43,616 nt of DNA, from the NCBI GenBank assembly GCA_020059465.1, contig JAGVBZ010000031.1, positions 1-43,616 on the forward strand, in the 5' to 3' direction. Positions 42,466 through 43,616 of this stretch are shown piece after piece (the stretch's first letter is position 1; every line of letters begins with the position of its first letter). This DNA comes from Brevinematales bacterium (GTDB lineage Bacteria > Spirochaetota > Brevinematia > Brevinematales > GWF1-51-8). The position numbers were made by a program, and so were the translations under genes. The notes below the pieces were generated by a model that worked only from the letters and a program-made list of their open reading frames with translations, had not been told where the DNA came from and did not search any database.

Positions 42466-43260
42466 TTAGGGATATTTGGGATAGTTTTTCCCCGGTTTAT
42501 TGGCAATTTCGTCATTGCAGGCAATCGATGACCGTGTGTTCCGAATGGGTTTATCGAGGCGGGCATGTTTACTATCGCCTGCTTCGTTCGCTTCAGTACA
42601 ATCCTTGACACCGGCGGCGCTAACGCATCCATGCGGGTCGTCCGCCTCATTGCCGTCCATGGCACCGGCGGAACTAACGCATCCATGCGCGTCGTCCGCT
42701 TCATTGCCGTCCATGGCACCGCCTGTCCGTCTGACTACGGAAGACGGGCGGGACTCCTCGCTTCCATGGGAGTCGTTTTCCCGCAGGCCCTGCAGGAAAT
42801 AGGCGATCCTGTCCTCCTGTTCCTCTGTCTTTGTTTTTTCGAGCTTTTTCCCGAGATAAGTCAAAAGCGTCCTGATCGCCGCCAAGTCCGGCGCGACCTC
42901 TTTTTCGACCGTGTGATTCCTTTCGACCCGGCGCGGCTTCCGCCCCTCTTTTTCGCATCCGTAGAACGATACGCTGTGCTTTTCCATAACAGTTCTATAT
43001 CCTAAAGCGCGTTTGACGAGCGCGCATTCTACTCTGCCGATCAGGAGTTCCCGCCCTTCGGTCAGGATTTCGTCTATCTCCGGGTAACGAGTTTTCCATT
43101 TCGTGAACGTGTTCGGGTGCACGCCCATCGCCTGCGCAATCTGGGTCTGGTTGTATCCCCCGGATGCGTGCTGTAAAATCATGTCCAGCAAGAGCGCCTT
43201 CCTGTACATCGGTTTTCTGCCCTTCGATTCGGCATGCCACTGCGCTTCGACGTTTACCAT
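42466..43260 (-). CDS. Orphan phage small-terminase-like DNA-binding protein
   Basis: The 264-residue product opens with a helix-turn-helix domain typical of phage small terminase subunits: GGYNQTQIAQAMGVHPNTFTKW, then YPEIDEILTEGRELLIGRVECALVKRALGY and a later AAIRTLLTYLGKKLEK. A small terminase recognises the viral packaging site. The C-terminal ~90 residues are unlike the family: an acidic 18-residue repeat (GAMDGNEADDAHGCVSSA) occurs twice with a partial third. No large terminase, portal or capsid gene is in view, so it is an orphan within this window. ATG 43260 has AGGAG at ideal spacing. Confidence 0.8.
   Translation of the reverse strand: MVNVEAQWHAESKGRKPMYRKALLLDMILQHASGGYNQTQIAQAMGVHPNTFTKWKTRYPEIDEILTEGRELLIGRVECALVKRALGYRTVMEKHSVSFYGCEKEGRKPRRVERNHTVEKEVAPDLAAIRTLLTYLGKKLEKTKTEEQEDRIAYFLQGLRENDSHGSEESRPSSVVRRTGGAMDGNEADDAHGCVSSAGAMDGNEADDPHGCVSAAGVKDCTEANEAGDSKHARLDKPIRNTRSSIACNDEIANKPGKNYPKYP
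42609..42728. repeat. 54-bp tandem repeat inside the terminase-like gene
   Basis: Units start at 42609 and 42663, with a partial third at 42717. The two full units differ at about four bases. The period keeps the frame and encodes 18 residues. Confidence 0.8.
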
Positions 43261-43365
43261 ATATTACTCCTAATTCGTACTATATATACGGCAATCGAGG
43301 GGGCGGGTGGTTTGACGTTATTTTCATACATTTAGGCGGGCGAAGAAATGTCAATCGTTTATCCG

Positions 43366-43391
43366 CGAATGAACACGAAGAGACACGAATG
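43366..43391 (+). repeat. Degenerate CGAATGAACACGAA-type simple repeat
   Basis: CGCGAATGAACACGAAGAGACACGAAT-like sequence is an imperfect short-period repeat in the 356-base end region after the terminase-like gene. No gene is seen in that region. Confidence 0.35.
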
Positions 43392-43400
43392 GGCGCGGGT

Positions 43401-43616
43401 ACTATCGGTTCACCCTGATATCGGGAGTAGCCTGCGCAGTTCTATGCGAAAGAAGGATCCCTAAATCTCGAACACGGGCTGTATATTAATACTATCGATT
43501 CACCCTAATATCGGGGTTAGCCTGCGCAGTTCCATGCGAAAGGGAGATCCCCAAATCTCGAACACGGGCTGTATATTGATACTATCGATTCACCCTAATA
43601 TCGGGAGTAGCCTGCG
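43401..43616. repeat. 90-bp tandem repeat array, running off the window
   Basis: Units begin at 43401, 43491 and 43581 (each starting ACTATCG), an exact 90-bp period. The first two differ at about ten positions; the third is cut by the window end after 36 bases. All forward frames are closed by stops in each unit, so it is probably not coding. Each unit contains short pairable segments (CCC...GGG near its start, and GAGAT...ATCTC in the second). Confidence 0.85.

Noticed and set aside
42500-43005. Plus-strand frames over the terminase-like gene that also read through the 54-bp repeat
   Set aside because: The repeat length is a multiple of three and so keeps several frames open. Only the minus strand has a ribosome site and a known domain.
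43401-43616. The 90-bp array as a CRISPR array
   Set aside because: The whole unit is repeated without unique spacers, and no cas gene is present.
1-43616. tRNA and rRNA genes
   Set aside because: No cloverleaf with a T-loop GTTCRA core and acceptor stem, and no rRNA-like stretch, was found in the intergenic regions.

Overview
The window reads as a chromosomal stretch from a free-living Gram-negative bacterium of moderate GC content. The organism probably belongs to, or lies near, the Spirochaetota; this is inference from gene content. The pointers are many lipobox lipoproteins and beta-barrel-like exported proteins, a 7TM-DISM/SpoIIE phosphatase, a short SMC, an XPB-type helicase operon, a divergent sigma factor with a zinc-finger partner, and clean sigma-70 promoters with GGAGG-type ribosome sites. 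No rRNA, tRNA or CRISPR array was found.

Layout. 1-4.3 kb: an exported barrel-like protein, manC (GDP-mannose supply), an antitoxin/PIN-toxin pair whose toxin is frameshifted, and lysA. 4.4-7.6 kb (minus): a 7TM/SpoIIE phosphatase lipoprotein, a secreted nitroreductase and a small lipoprotein. 7.8-10.4 kb (plus): metX-metW plus a third, overlapping methyltransferase. 10.4-14.3 kb (minus): a large lipoprotein and a DAK2-DegV fusion. 14.4-20.4 kb: an ICMT-like membrane methyltransferase, smc, and a CPBP protease/sigma/zinc-finger group. 20.5-24.2 kb: a HEPN/MNT pair and a P2-type cation ATPase. 24.3-28.5 kb: a mosaic region with an exported protein, dispersed repeats, two amidohydrolase remnants flanking an AT-rich seven-repeat propeller lipoprotein, and a polysaccharide deacetylase. 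28.6-33 kb: a TMEM43-family membrane protein and a hybrid histidine kinase. 33-37.4 kb: a tail-fibre-like exported protein, two flavodoxin-fold proteins, a HerA-like ATPase and a ferredoxin. 37.6-42.3 kb: an XPB-like helicase, a partner that carries the same accessory domain, a PTS EIIA-like protein and a GerMN protein. 42.4-43.6 kb: an orphan phage small-terminase-like gene with an internal repeat, and a 90-bp tandem array running off the end.

Most genes are housekeeping or envelope functions. Accessory signals cluster at 2.2-2.8, 20.5-21.3, 25.0-27.6 and 42.3-43.6 kb. The observations most worth following are the shared domain in the XPB operon, an SMC without a recognisable hinge, the propeller gene sitting between amidohydrolase tails with a perfect palindrome over its -35 box, the repaired reading of the PIN toxin, and the terminal 90-bp array.
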